Part shown: positions 1-6,685 of the stretch, piece after piece
Layout: each line of letters begins with the position of its first letter
How positions within the stretch are numbered: the stretch's first letter is position 1
Source: Candidatus Competibacteraceae bacterium
GTDB taxonomy: Bacteria > Pseudomonadota > Gammaproteobacteria > Competibacterales > Competibacteraceae
Direction of reading: 5' to 3'
Length of the DNA stretch: 10,206 bases
Assembly: GCA_003527885.1 (NCBI GenBank)
Contig: DPWB01000008.1
Location: forward strand, 1-10,206
Program-made: the position numbers and the translations under genes
The notes under the pieces: generated by a model
Databases searched by the model: none
Told to the model about the DNA's origin: nothing
The model's input: the letters and a program-made list of their open reading frames with translations, nothing else

Positions 1-714
1 ACAGCCTTCATGATCATGGGCGACATCTGCACCCGGCGTTGCCCGTTCTGCGATGTGGGACACGGCCGGCCCAACCCGCTCGATCCCGACGAGCCCGAGA
101 ACTTGGCCCGCACGGTGGCGGCGATGGGTTTGAACTACGTGGTGATCACCTCGGTGGATCGGGATGACTTGCGCGACGGCGGCGCGGCCCATTTCGCCGC
201 TTGCGTCCGAGCCGTGCGCGCCGGGCGAGCGGGAATCGTCATCGAAACCTTGACGCCCGATTTTCGGGGGCGCATGGACGTGGCGCTGGCCGTTCTGGCC
301 CAGGAGCCGCCGGACGTGTTCAACCACAATCTGGAAACCGTGCCGAGCCTGTACCGCAAGGTCCGACCCGGCGCCGATTACCGGTACTCGCTGGAGTTGT
401 TGCGGCGGTTCAAAGAGCGCCAGCCCCGCGTTCCCACCAAGTCCGGCTTGATGCTGGGTTTGGGTGAAACGCTGGCGGAAATCGAGGAGGTCATGCGCGA
501 GCTGCGCGCCCACGCGGTGGACATGCTGACGCTGGGCCAGTATTTGCAACCGAGCCTCCACCATTTGCCGGTCGAGCGCTACGTGCCGCCGGAGGAATTC
601 GAGCAACTGCGGGTGTTCGGCGAGTCGCTGGGTTTCACCCATGTGGCCTCCGCGCCCATGGTGCGGTCCTCTTATCACGCCGATTCTCAAGCCAAGGGCG
701 CCGGCGTGGGCTGA
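1..714 (+). CDS. lipA: Lipoyl synthase LipA, 5'-truncated by window edge
   Basis: Radical SAM enzyme that inserts two sulfur atoms at C6 and C8 of protein-bound octanoyl groups, making the lipoyl cofactor of 2-oxoacid dehydrogenases and the glycine cleavage system; it acts in the cytosol. The frame is open from base 1, so 237 residues are visible and about 80 N-terminal residues, including the auxiliary-cluster cysteine triad, lie outside. Counting from base 1, the radical SAM motif CTRRCPFC has its cysteines at residues 10, 14 and 17. Further LipA hallmarks follow: [16 protein letters not shown], the FNHNLE segment, [28 protein letters not shown], and the C-terminal RSSYHAD whose serine ligates the auxiliary 4Fe-4S cluster in this family. 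The C-terminus ends at the usual place, so the gene appears intact. Its lipB partner is not in view. Identity is secure; the ATG at 10 is internal, not the start. Confidence 0.97.
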   Translation, partial: TAFMIMGDICTRRCPFCDVGHGRPNPLDPDEPENLARTVAAMGLNYVVITSVDRDDLRDGGAAHFAACVRAVRAGRAGIVIETLTPDFRGRMDVALAVLAQEPPDVFNHNLETVPSLYRKVRPGADYRYSLELLRRFKERQPRVPTKSGLMLGLGETLAEIEEVMRELRAHAVDMLTLGQYLQPSLHHLPVERYVPPEEFEQLRVFGESLGFTHVASAPMVRSSYHADSQAKGAGVG

Positions 715-770
715 GCGCGAACCGAAGGCGGGCGTGGTTTTCCGCCTGGACGGTACGCCTGTAACCGGAG

Positions 771-794
771 AAAGAGCGCGGGGATTTGCTCTTT
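771..794 (+). other. Hairpin in the lipA / CheB-CheR spacer
   Basis: AAAGAGC at 771-777 pairs perfectly with GCTCTTT at 788-794 around a 10-nt loop. A second, weaker hairpin lies upstream (AGGCGG 726-731 with CCGCCT 742-747). Neither is followed by a T run, so they are not canonical intrinsic terminators. They may stabilise the lipA 3' end or lie in the leader of the next gene. I recognise no riboswitch consensus in the 237-nt spacer. Confidence 0.35.
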
Positions 795-938
795 AGCGTG
801 GCGTTCGGTCTCTCGGGTGGCTGACGCCGCTCGGGCGAGACGCGAGACGCTCGATCCCGTCGGTGCGCGGGTATCCGCCCTTCTGGCGGCGGCCGTACCG
901 GCGAGCGCGATGCCAAGGGAAGTGCGCGCCGTTATTTT

Positions 939-942
939 GGAG
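939..942 (+). promoter_or_regulatory. Ribosome binding site deciding the CheB-CheR start
   Basis: GGAG at 939-942 sits 9 nt before ATG 952. The longer in-frame alternatives, GTG 817 and ATG 910, have no comparable Shine-Dalgarno sequence, and the residues they would add do not resemble CheB. Confidence 0.55.
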
Positions 943-951
943 TTTTTCGCC

Positions 952-3894
952 ATGAAGAAAGCCAGCGACAGAGCCGGCAAAGAGGTTTTTGAACATCAGC
1001 CGGATGGCTCGGTGACCATGACTCCCGCACCCACCCATTACGTGGCGGTCGGCGCGTCCGCCGGAGGCCTTGAAGCGATCGAGCTGTTCTTCAGCCACAT
1101 GCCGCCCGAAAATGATTTGGGCTTCATCGTCATCCAACACCTCTCGCCGGATTACAAGAGCTTGATGGTCGAGCTGCTGTCCAAAAAGACCCTCATGCCG
1201 GTCCGCCGGGCGGAAGATGGGATGCTGGTGCTGCCCAACCATGTTTACCTGATTCCCCCGAAGAAAAATCTGACCATCTTCCACGGCAAGCTGTTGCTGA
1301 GCGAGCAGGACCACAGCAAGGGCGTGAACCTGCCGATCGACGTGTTCTTGCGCTCGCTGGCCGAGGATCAGAACGAGAAGGCCGTGGCCATCATCTTGTC
1401 CGGCACCGGCAGCGACGGCACGCGGGGGGTGCGCGCCATCAAGGAATACGGCGGCATGGTCATGGTGCAGAGCGAGGAAAGCGCCAAGTTCGACGGTATG
1501 CCGCGGGCGGCCATCGCCACCGGTTTGGCCGACTTCGTGCTCCCGCCCGACCAGATGCCCGATCAGCTGCTCTCCTTCGCCAAACACCCCTATATCACCA
1601 AGGTCGAACGCTCCGAAACCTTGCTGAGCGACGAACAGGGGCTGACTCGGATATTTGCGATCCTGCGGGAGAAGTGCAAGGTCGATTTCACCTTCTACAA
1701 ACCCAGCACCGTCACCCGGCGCATCGAGCGCCGCATGACCATCAACCAAACCGACGATATCAGGGACTACGTCGCCTTTCTCTCCAATCGTCCCGGTGAG
1801 GTGGTGGCGCTGTATCGTGAGTTGCTGATCGGCGTCACCAGTTTCTTTCGCGATCAGGAAGCCTTCGACCGGCTGGCGCAAATTGCGCTGTCGGAGATTT
1901 TCAAGAACACCGAAAGCCGGGAAAGCCGTTTTTGGGTGGCCGGCTGTTCCACCGGGGAAGAGGCGTACAGTTTGGCGATCTTGGCCCGCGAAACGATGGA
2001 GCAATTGGGCGTTTCCCGCGACGTGAAGATTTTCGCCACCGACATCGACCGCGACGCCATCCATTTCGCCGCCAACGGCTGTTTTCCCGAAAGCATCGCC
2101 GCCGATGTTTCGCCCCGGCTGCTGGCCAAGTATTTCTACAAAAAGGAGGACAACTTCCAGATCGCCCGCAACATCCGGGAAATGGTGGTCTTCGCCCAGC
2201 ACAACCTGATCAAGGACCCGCCGTTCACCAATATCGGTCTGATCAGCTGCCGTAACCTGCTCATTTATCTCCAGCCGATCTTGCAACGCAAGGTGTTGGA
2301 GTTTTTCAATTTTTCGCTAAATCCTGGCGGTATCCTGATGCTGGGGACCAGCGAGACCAGCGGCGACATGACCGACTATTTCGAAGTGCTGGACTCGAAA
2401 TGGAAGCTCTACCGCTCGAAAGGGCGTCTCAAGCCCTTGTCCGACGCCACCCATCTGCTGTCCGTGACCGACACCCGCGCCCGCAACCTGCGGGGTCAAT
2501 TCGCCTCCGTCCGCCGCAGCGTGCGCCTGAGCGAGGAAGAGCGGGTGCTGGAGCGCCTGCTGGAAGCGATCACGCAGGCCTACGTTCCGCTGGCGATCAC
2601 CGTCAACGCGCAGCTTGAAGTGCTGCACGTACTCGGCGACGCCGGAAACTATTTCAAGCTGCCCTCGGGCAAGGTGGTCAACGACATTTCCAAGATGGCG
2701 GCGCGCGAGCTCGCCGTCCCGCTGGCCACCGGCATTCAAAAGGTGTTCCGCCAACGGCAGGAACTGCGCTTTTCCAACATCCGCCTGTCCCAGGAAAGCG
2801 GAGTCCGGGTGGTGGATCTGCGCATCCGTCTGCTGCCGGAGAAGAAAGGCCAGGAATCTCTGGTGGTGGTTTTTATCGAAGAAGTCAAAAAAGGCGAATC
2901 GCTGGAAGCGGACACCGACGTTCAATCCTACGATCTGTCCAAAGTGGCCGAAGAGCGTTTGCGGGATCTGGAGCACGACCTGCAATTCACCCGCGAGAAC
3001 CTGCAAGCCACCATCGAGGAACTGGAAACCTCCAACGAGGAATTGCAAGCCACCAACGAAGAGTTGCTGGCCAGCAATGAAGAGTTGCAATCCACCAACG
3101 AGGAGTTGCAGTCCACCAATGAGGAGCTGTTCACCGTCAACACCGAATATCAGAGCAAGATGATCGAGTTGACCGAGTTGAACAACGATGTGGAAAATCT
3201 GTTGGGCGCGACCCGGTTCGGCCTGCTGCTGCTCGACGAAAACCTGGAAATACGGCGCTTTTCTCCAGAAGTCGCGCAGGTTTTCAAATTGTTGAACAGC
3301 GATGTCGGTCGGCCCATCACTCACCTTTCTCACTATCTGACCAACGGCGATCCCATTCGGATGGTCCGGGAAGTCCAAGCGACCAACCAACCGTTGGAGC
3401 AGGAGGTCCGCACCCAGAAAGGGCGCTGGTATCTGTTGCGGGCCGTACCCTATACCGTGGGACCCAAATCGTTTTCCGGTGTTGTGCTATCGTTCACGGA
3501 TGTGACCCGCTTCAAGGAACTGCAACTGGAGTTGGTCGAAAGGGAGGCCATTCTCAAGGAAACCACCCGCTTGGCGGGGGCGGGAAGTTGGCGGTTCATG
3601 CTCGCCAGCGGCGAATATCGCTGGTCGGAAGAGGTTTTCCGCCTCTACGGCGTCGAGTCCGGCCAGCAGCCTTCCGTGGAGGAGAGCATCAATTTTTGTG
3701 TGCCGGCACAGCGCCCGGCCATCACCGATGCGTTCCGGCGCGCTTGTCACCAAGGCGTGCCTTACGATCTGGTGTTGGACATCGTCACGGCCAACGACCG
3801 GCGTTGCCGGGTGCGGGCCACGGGCTGGCCGGTCATGCGAGACGGACAGGTGATCGAAGTGTCGGGCGCTTTCCAGGAGCTGGCCGAAGCCTGA
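952..3894 (+). CDS. CheB-CheR-PAS fusion (methylesterase/methyltransferase hybrid sensor)
   Basis: A 980-residue soluble fusion. Residues 28-210 form a CheB methylesterase domain with the expected catalytic Ser36 (GASAGG), His63 (IQHLSPDY) and Asp155 (GTGSDGT), but without the N-terminal receiver of classical CheB. Residues 225-490 form a CheR SAM-dependent glutamate methyltransferase: its N-terminal helical domain, GVTSFFRD (294-301), SAM-binding GCSTGEEAY (331-339), FATDID (361-366) and SCRNLLIYL (432-440). A divergent PAS-like domain (about 535-645) follows, then a coiled coil (660-745) built of NEEL heptads, then a PAS domain (about 746-860) and another (about 861-976, ending SGAFQEL). 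No kinase or other output follows, although larger family members often continue into a histidine kinase. ATG 952 is chosen for its ribosome binding site; GTG 817 and ATG 910 are in-frame alternatives. The gene leads a signalling cluster. Its substrate is unknown, because no chemoreceptor is encoded nearby. Confidence 0.93.
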   Translation: MKKASDRAGKEVFEHQPDGSVTMTPAPTHYVAVGASAGGLEAIELFFSHMPPENDLGFIVIQHLSPDYKSLMVELLSKKTLMPVRRAEDGMLVLPNHVYLIPPKKNLTIFHGKLLLSEQDHSKGVNLPIDVFLRSLAEDQNEKAVAIILSGTGSDGTRGVRAIKEYGGMVMVQSEESAKFDGMPRAAIATGLADFVLPPDQMPDQLLSFAKHPYITKVERSETLLSDEQGLTRIFAILREKCKVDFTFYKPSTVTRRIERRMTINQTDDIRDYVAFLSNRPGEVVALYRELLIGVTSFFRDQEAFDRLAQIALSEIFKNTESRESRFWVAGCSTGEEAYSLAILARETMEQLGVSRDVKIFATDIDRDAIHFAANGCFPESIAADVSPRLLAKYFYKKEDNFQIARNIREMVVFAQHNLIKDPPFTNIGLISCRNLLIYLQPILQRKVLEFFNFSLNPGGILMLGTSETSGDMTDYFEVLDSKWKLYRSKGRLKPLSDATHLLSVTDTRARNLRGQFASVRRSVRLSEEERVLERLLEAITQAYVPLAITVNAQLEVLHVLGDAGNYFKLPSGKVVNDISKMAARELAVPLATGIQKVFRQRQELRFSNIRLSQESGVRVVDLRIRLLPEKKGQESLVVVFIEEVKKGESLEADTDVQSYDLSKVAEERLRDLEHDLQFTRENLQATIEELETSNEELQATNEELLASNEELQSTNEELQSTNEELFTVNTEYQSKMIELTELNNDVENLLGATRFGLLLLDENLEIRRFSPEVAQVFKLLNSDVGRPITHLSHYLTNGDPIRMVREVQATNQPLEQEVRTQKGRWYLLRAVPYTVGPKSFSGVVLSFTDVTRFKELQLELVEREAILKETTRLAGAGSWRFMLASGEYRWSEEVFRLYGVESGQQPSVEESINFCVPAQRPAITDAFRRACHQGVPYDLVLDIVTANDRRCRVRATGWPVMRDGQVIEVSGAFQELAEA
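3025..3150 (+). repeat. Six tandem 21-nt units encoding NEEL heptads
   Basis: Within the CheB-CheR-PAS gene, residues 692-733 are six consecutive heptads. Five carry the core S/T-N-E-E-L ([35 protein letters not shown]) and the sixth is degenerate (FTVNTEY). The DNA units differ at third positions, so selection on the protein rather than recent duplication appears to keep them alike. Such a coiled coil between CheR and PAS modules is typical of this fusion family, as I recall it, and probably makes a dimeric signalling helix. Confidence 0.85.
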
Positions 3895-3971
3895 CTCGAC
3901 GTGGTTGCCCGCAAACGAGGCGGCGCGGAGCCGCAATCCACAACCAGCACCCTCATTTAGCGCCATCGAGC

Positions 3972-3979
3972 GGGGAAGG
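3972..3979 (+). promoter_or_regulatory. Ribosome binding site deciding the histidine kinase start
   Basis: GGGGAAGG at 3972-3979 directly precedes ATG 3983. The frame is open further upstream to a TTG at 3905, but that extension is unlike the family and has no ribosome binding site. Confidence 0.6.
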
Positions 3980-3982
3980 TCG

Positions 3983-5641
3983 ATGAAGTCGGATTCGGGT
4001 GGCCACCAGCGAGCGCTGCGCGAACGAGCGGAAGCCATGCTTTCCCGGTCCCGCCGCGAGCGGCGCGACCTTTCGCCGGCCGAGGTCGAGGGCATCATCC
4101 ACGACTTGTCGGTCTACCAGATCGAACTGGAGCTGCAAAATGAGGAACTGCGCGACGTTCAAGCGCAGCTAGGCCGCGCCAGGGACCGTTTTGCCCGGCT
4201 TTACCACCAGGCGCCGGTCGGTTACCTGACCCTGGGTCCCAACGGCCTGATCGAGCAAGCCAACCAGACCTTCGCCGACATGGTGGGGCGGCAGGGCGTC
4301 GAACTGGTCGGACGGGCGCTGGTCGATTTCATGATCGCCGCGGATCAGGCCATTTTCCGGGGCCGCTTCAAGTCCTTTTTCACTCATCCGGACGGCAAGA
4401 GCATGGATGTCACCCTGCAAGGCGGCGGCTCCCGCTCCTTGACCGTGCGGTTGGCCGGCAGGAGGGCCAGCCGGGGCGCGCCCTCTCAAGCCAACGCCGG
4501 CCGTCCCGTGCTACTGGTGGCCGCCAGTGACATCACCGAGCGCAAGCGCGCGGAGGAGGAGCTACAACGGCTTTCACTGGTGGCCGCGCACAGCACCAAT
4601 GCCATTTTCATCACCGACGCCGAGCGCCGCATCGAGTGGGTCAATCGCGCGTTCACCCGGTTGAGCGGTTTTACGGCCGCCGAGCTTCAGGGCCGACATT
4701 TGCGGGATGTGTTGCGGGGCGCGGAGACCGATCCCGCCACCCTGGCGGCCATCGAGCACGCGATGGAAACCGGCTGCGGCTACGAGGGCGAAATTCTCAG
4801 CGACCACCGCGAAGGCTCGGCCTACTGGACGCAGCTGTTGCTCGATCCGGTGCGCGATGAGGCAGGGCGCCTCATCCGCTTTATCGGCGTGCAAACCGAC
4901 ATCACCGCGCGCCGGCAGGCCCGGTTGGCGCTCCAGGAAAAAAACGCTGAACTGGAACGGTTCATTTATCTGATTTCCCACGATTTCAAAAGCCCTTTGG
5001 TCACCATCAAGGCTTTTTTGGGCTACCTGGAGCGGGATTTGATCCGATCCGACACCGCTCAAATCGCGCAAGACATGGTCTACATTCACGCCGCCGCCGA
5101 CCGGATGAGCCAGTTGCTGGAGGAGTTGCTCGAACTGCCGCGCATCGGGCGGATCGAGCGCCCGCCGGTGCGGGTCGACTTCCAGGATTTGGTCGAAGAA
5201 GCCCTGCGTCTGACAGCGGGTAGCATCACCGAGCGGGGAGTGGCGGTCCGGTCGGACCGGGCGGCGGTCACGCTGGTGGGCGACGGCGCCCGCTTGCTGG
5301 AAATCTGGCAAAATTTGATCGAGAACGCCGTCAAATACATGGGCGAACAGAGCGCGCCACACCTTGAGATCGGGGTCGAGCGCCGGGGCTGGGAACTGGT
5401 TTTTTACGTGCGCGACAACGGCATGGGCATCGAGCCGCGCTATCAGGAACAGGTGTTCGGCTTGTTCGAAAAGCTCGATCCGCAAAGCGAAGGGACGGGC
5501 TTGGGGCTGGCGCTGGTCAAACGCATCGTCGAGAGCTACCGCGGCCATATCTGGCTGGAGTCAGCGGGCCGCGGCCAGGGAACCTGCGTTCGCTTCACCT
5601 TGCCCGAGGCCGTCGAAGAGCGCTGCGAGACCCAAGAATAA
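3983..5641 (+). CDS. Soluble PAS-PAS sensor histidine kinase
   Basis: A 552-residue histidine kinase with no membrane segment, so probably cytosolic. It autophosphorylates on histidine and passes phosphate to a receiver, plausibly the next gene's product. Residues 1-65 are a charged helix with IELELQNEELR, common at the front of such kinases. PAS 1 spans about 66-188 (APVGYLTL; ends SDITERKRAEEE) and PAS 2 about 191-312 (ends TDITARRQA). The H-box has phospho-acceptor His333 in ISHDFKSPL, the type seen in phytochrome-like kinases. HATPase elements are complete: N-box QNLIENAVKY (443-452), DNGMGIE (478-484), F-box FGLFEKL (492-498) and GTGLGLAL (504-511). Start ATG 3983 has a strong Shine-Dalgarno. 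It lies 88 nt after the CheB-CheR gene in a different frame; the spacer holds only a short GC hairpin (3920-3934) and no T-tailed terminator, so co-transcription is likely. The signal sensed is unknown. Confidence 0.93.
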   Translation: MKSDSGGHQRALRERAEAMLSRSRRERRDLSPAEVEGIIHDLSVYQIELELQNEELRDVQAQLGRARDRFARLYHQAPVGYLTLGPNGLIEQANQTFADMVGRQGVELVGRALVDFMIAADQAIFRGRFKSFFTHPDGKSMDVTLQGGGSRSLTVRLAGRRASRGAPSQANAGRPVLLVAASDITERKRAEEELQRLSLVAAHSTNAIFITDAERRIEWVNRAFTRLSGFTAAELQGRHLRDVLRGAETDPATLAAIEHAMETGCGYEGEILSDHREGSAYWTQLLLDPVRDEAGRLIRFIGVQTDITARRQARLALQEKNAELERFIYLISHDFKSPLVTIKAFLGYLERDLIRSDTAQIAQDMVYIHAAADRMSQLLEELLELPRIGRIERPPVRVDFQDLVEEALRLTAGSITERGVAVRSDRAAVTLVGDGARLLEIWQNLIENAVKYMGEQSAPHLEIGVERRGWELVFYVRDNGMGIEPRYQEQVFGLFEKLDPQSEGTGLGLALVKRIVESYRGHIWLESAGRGQGTCVRFTLPEAVEERCETQE

Positions 5642-5687
5642 ATGCCATCGCCTCGGTCGGGGTGGCGGAATAAGGGCCAACCCACGC

Positions 5688-5702
5688 CGGGCGCGGCGCC
5701 CG
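5688..5702 (+). other. GC hairpin between kinase and receiver-PAS coding regions
   Basis: CGGGCG (5688-5693) pairs with CGCCCG (5697-5702) around a 3-nt loop. Five T follow at 5711-5715, 8 nt after the stem. That distance is too long for a standard intrinsic terminator, but a weak attenuator or mRNA-processing hairpin is possible if translation of the next gene starts downstream at about 5801. Confidence 0.25.
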
Positions 5703-5800
5703 CTTGGACATTTTTGCCCGCTTCCGTCGGCCTTGTGCTTGGCCGAGACACCGGCTTTTTGAATGAGCCTAAGGTGGATGAAACCGTGTGTGAGGAAACC

Positions 5801-6613
5801 GTGTTGAGCGCCGGCCCCCTGCAAATTTTAATCGTCGAAGATGAAGCGGCCCATGCCGAAGCGATTCGCCGCGCTTTCCAGAACGCCGGCACGACCGCCG
5901 TTATCGAGCGGGTCGGCACGCTGCGCGAGTACCGTGCGTGGATCGCCGCCCGCACCCCGGACATCGCCTTGGTGGATTTGAATTTGCCGGACGGGCGGGG
6001 GGTGGAACTACTGGAGTCTCACGCGACGGCCGGCGCGTTCCCCATGTTGGTCATGACCAGTTACGGTAACGAGCAAATCGCGGTGGAAGCCTTGAAGGCG
6101 GGCGCGCTGGATTATGTGGTCAAGTCCGCCGGGGCGTTTGCCGCCATGCCGCGGGTGGTGGCCCGCGCCTTGCGCCAGTGGACGCTATTGCGGGAACATC
6201 GGGAAGCGGAACGAATCTTGCGCCAGTCCGAGCAACGCTTTCGCGCCGTGACGCGGCTGTGCGCGGACTTTGCCTATTCTTGCGTGCGCGACGACGCGGG
6301 CGATTATCGGGTCGATTGGCTGACCGATACGTTCCACGCGCTGACCGGCTTCAGCGAAACGGCGGTGCGCGAACACCGGGGCTGGTGGTTCGTGGTGCAC
6401 CCCGAGGATCGCGGGTCCTTCTTGGCATTGTTGGGCCGGTTGGAACCGGGCCAGACGACACACCACGAATTTCGGGCGATCTTGCATGATGGCGAGATCC
6501 GTTGGTTTGACCATCGCATGGAGTGCGCGGCGGAGCGTGGAGCGCCGGATCGCTGGCGGATTATCGGCGCCGTTCGAGATATTACTGAATGGAAGGGTGC
6601 GGCGCGGCTTTAG
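5801..6613 (+). CDS. Response regulator: receiver-PAS protein
   Basis: A receiver domain followed by a PAS domain, 270 aa from GTG 5801 or 323 aa from ATG 5642. The receiver begins at LQILIVEDE with its acidic pair, then phospho-acceptor Asp in VDLNLPDG, switch Thr/Ser in VMTSYG and the conserved Lys in YVVKS. A short helix (AERILRQSEQRF) leads into a PAS fold ending AVRDITEWK, after which the protein stops within six residues. No DNA-binding, GGDEF, EAL or kinase output follows, so it probably acts by protein contact, perhaps as partner of the kinase upstream; this is inference. The start is uncertain. GAGGA at 5792-5796 supports GTG 5801 (or TTG 5804). ATG 5642 abuts the kinase stop codon and would suit translational coupling, but has a poor Shine-Dalgarno and adds 53 proline-rich residues without family resemblance. 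Confidence 0.85.
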   Translation: MLSAGPLQILIVEDEAAHAEAIRRAFQNAGTTAVIERVGTLREYRAWIAARTPDIALVDLNLPDGRGVELLESHATAGAFPMLVMTSYGNEQIAVEALKAGALDYVVKSAGAFAAMPRVVARALRQWTLLREHREAERILRQSEQRFRAVTRLCADFAYSCVRDDAGDYRVDWLTDTFHALTGFSETAVREHRGWWFVVHPEDRGSFLALLGRLEPGQTTHHEFRAILHDGEIRWFDHRMECAAERGAPDRWRIIGAVRDITEWKGAARL

Positions 6614-6648
6614 CCGGAGCCGCGCGAGCCGCGAGCGCCGTCGCGCTC
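6602..6648. terminator. Two adjacent hairpins between convergent genes
   Basis: GCGCGGCT (6602-6609) pairs with AGCCGCGC (6618-6625) over an 8-nt loop, and the stem spans the stop codon of the receiver-PAS gene. A second hairpin, GAGCGC (6633-6638) with GCGCTC (6643-6648), follows at once. The ggt gene converges from the other side and stops at 6686. There is no T tract on either side, so this is a candidate bidirectional transcription end or mRNA 3'-end stabiliser, not a textbook intrinsic terminator. Confidence 0.45.
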
Positions 6649-6685
6649 TGAGTTGGCGCGGCCGGCAAAACTCGGACCAGCGGGG

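Noticed and set aside
726..794. Cyclic di-GMP or other riboswitch in the leader of the signalling cluster
   Set aside because: Only simple stems are visible; I could not find conserved riboswitch core sequences such as those of the GEMM class.
952..1581. Stand-alone CheB chemotaxis regulator
   Set aside because: There is no N-terminal receiver and the frame continues without a stop into CheR and PAS domains, so it is part of a fusion and not a separate cheB gene.
793..2286. Very long open reading frame antisense to the CheB-CheR gene (497 codons), and another at 2317-3390
   Set aside because: Their products have no recognisable domains, while the plus strand encodes well-conserved CheB and CheR motifs across the same bases. 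Long antisense frames are common in GC-rich coding DNA.
3895..3982. Possible frameshift splitting a single CheB-CheR-PAS-histidine kinase gene into two
   Set aside because: The two genes are in different frames, but the spacer holds a normal stop, 88 nt of unlike sequence and a strong ribosome binding site for the kinase, which begins with a typical N-terminal helix. The upstream PAS domain is complete.
5688..5715. Intrinsic terminator between the kinase and receiver-PAS genes
   Set aside because: The stem is only 6 bp and the T run begins 8 nt after it, too far for a normal intrinsic terminator. It is kept only as a weak hairpin.
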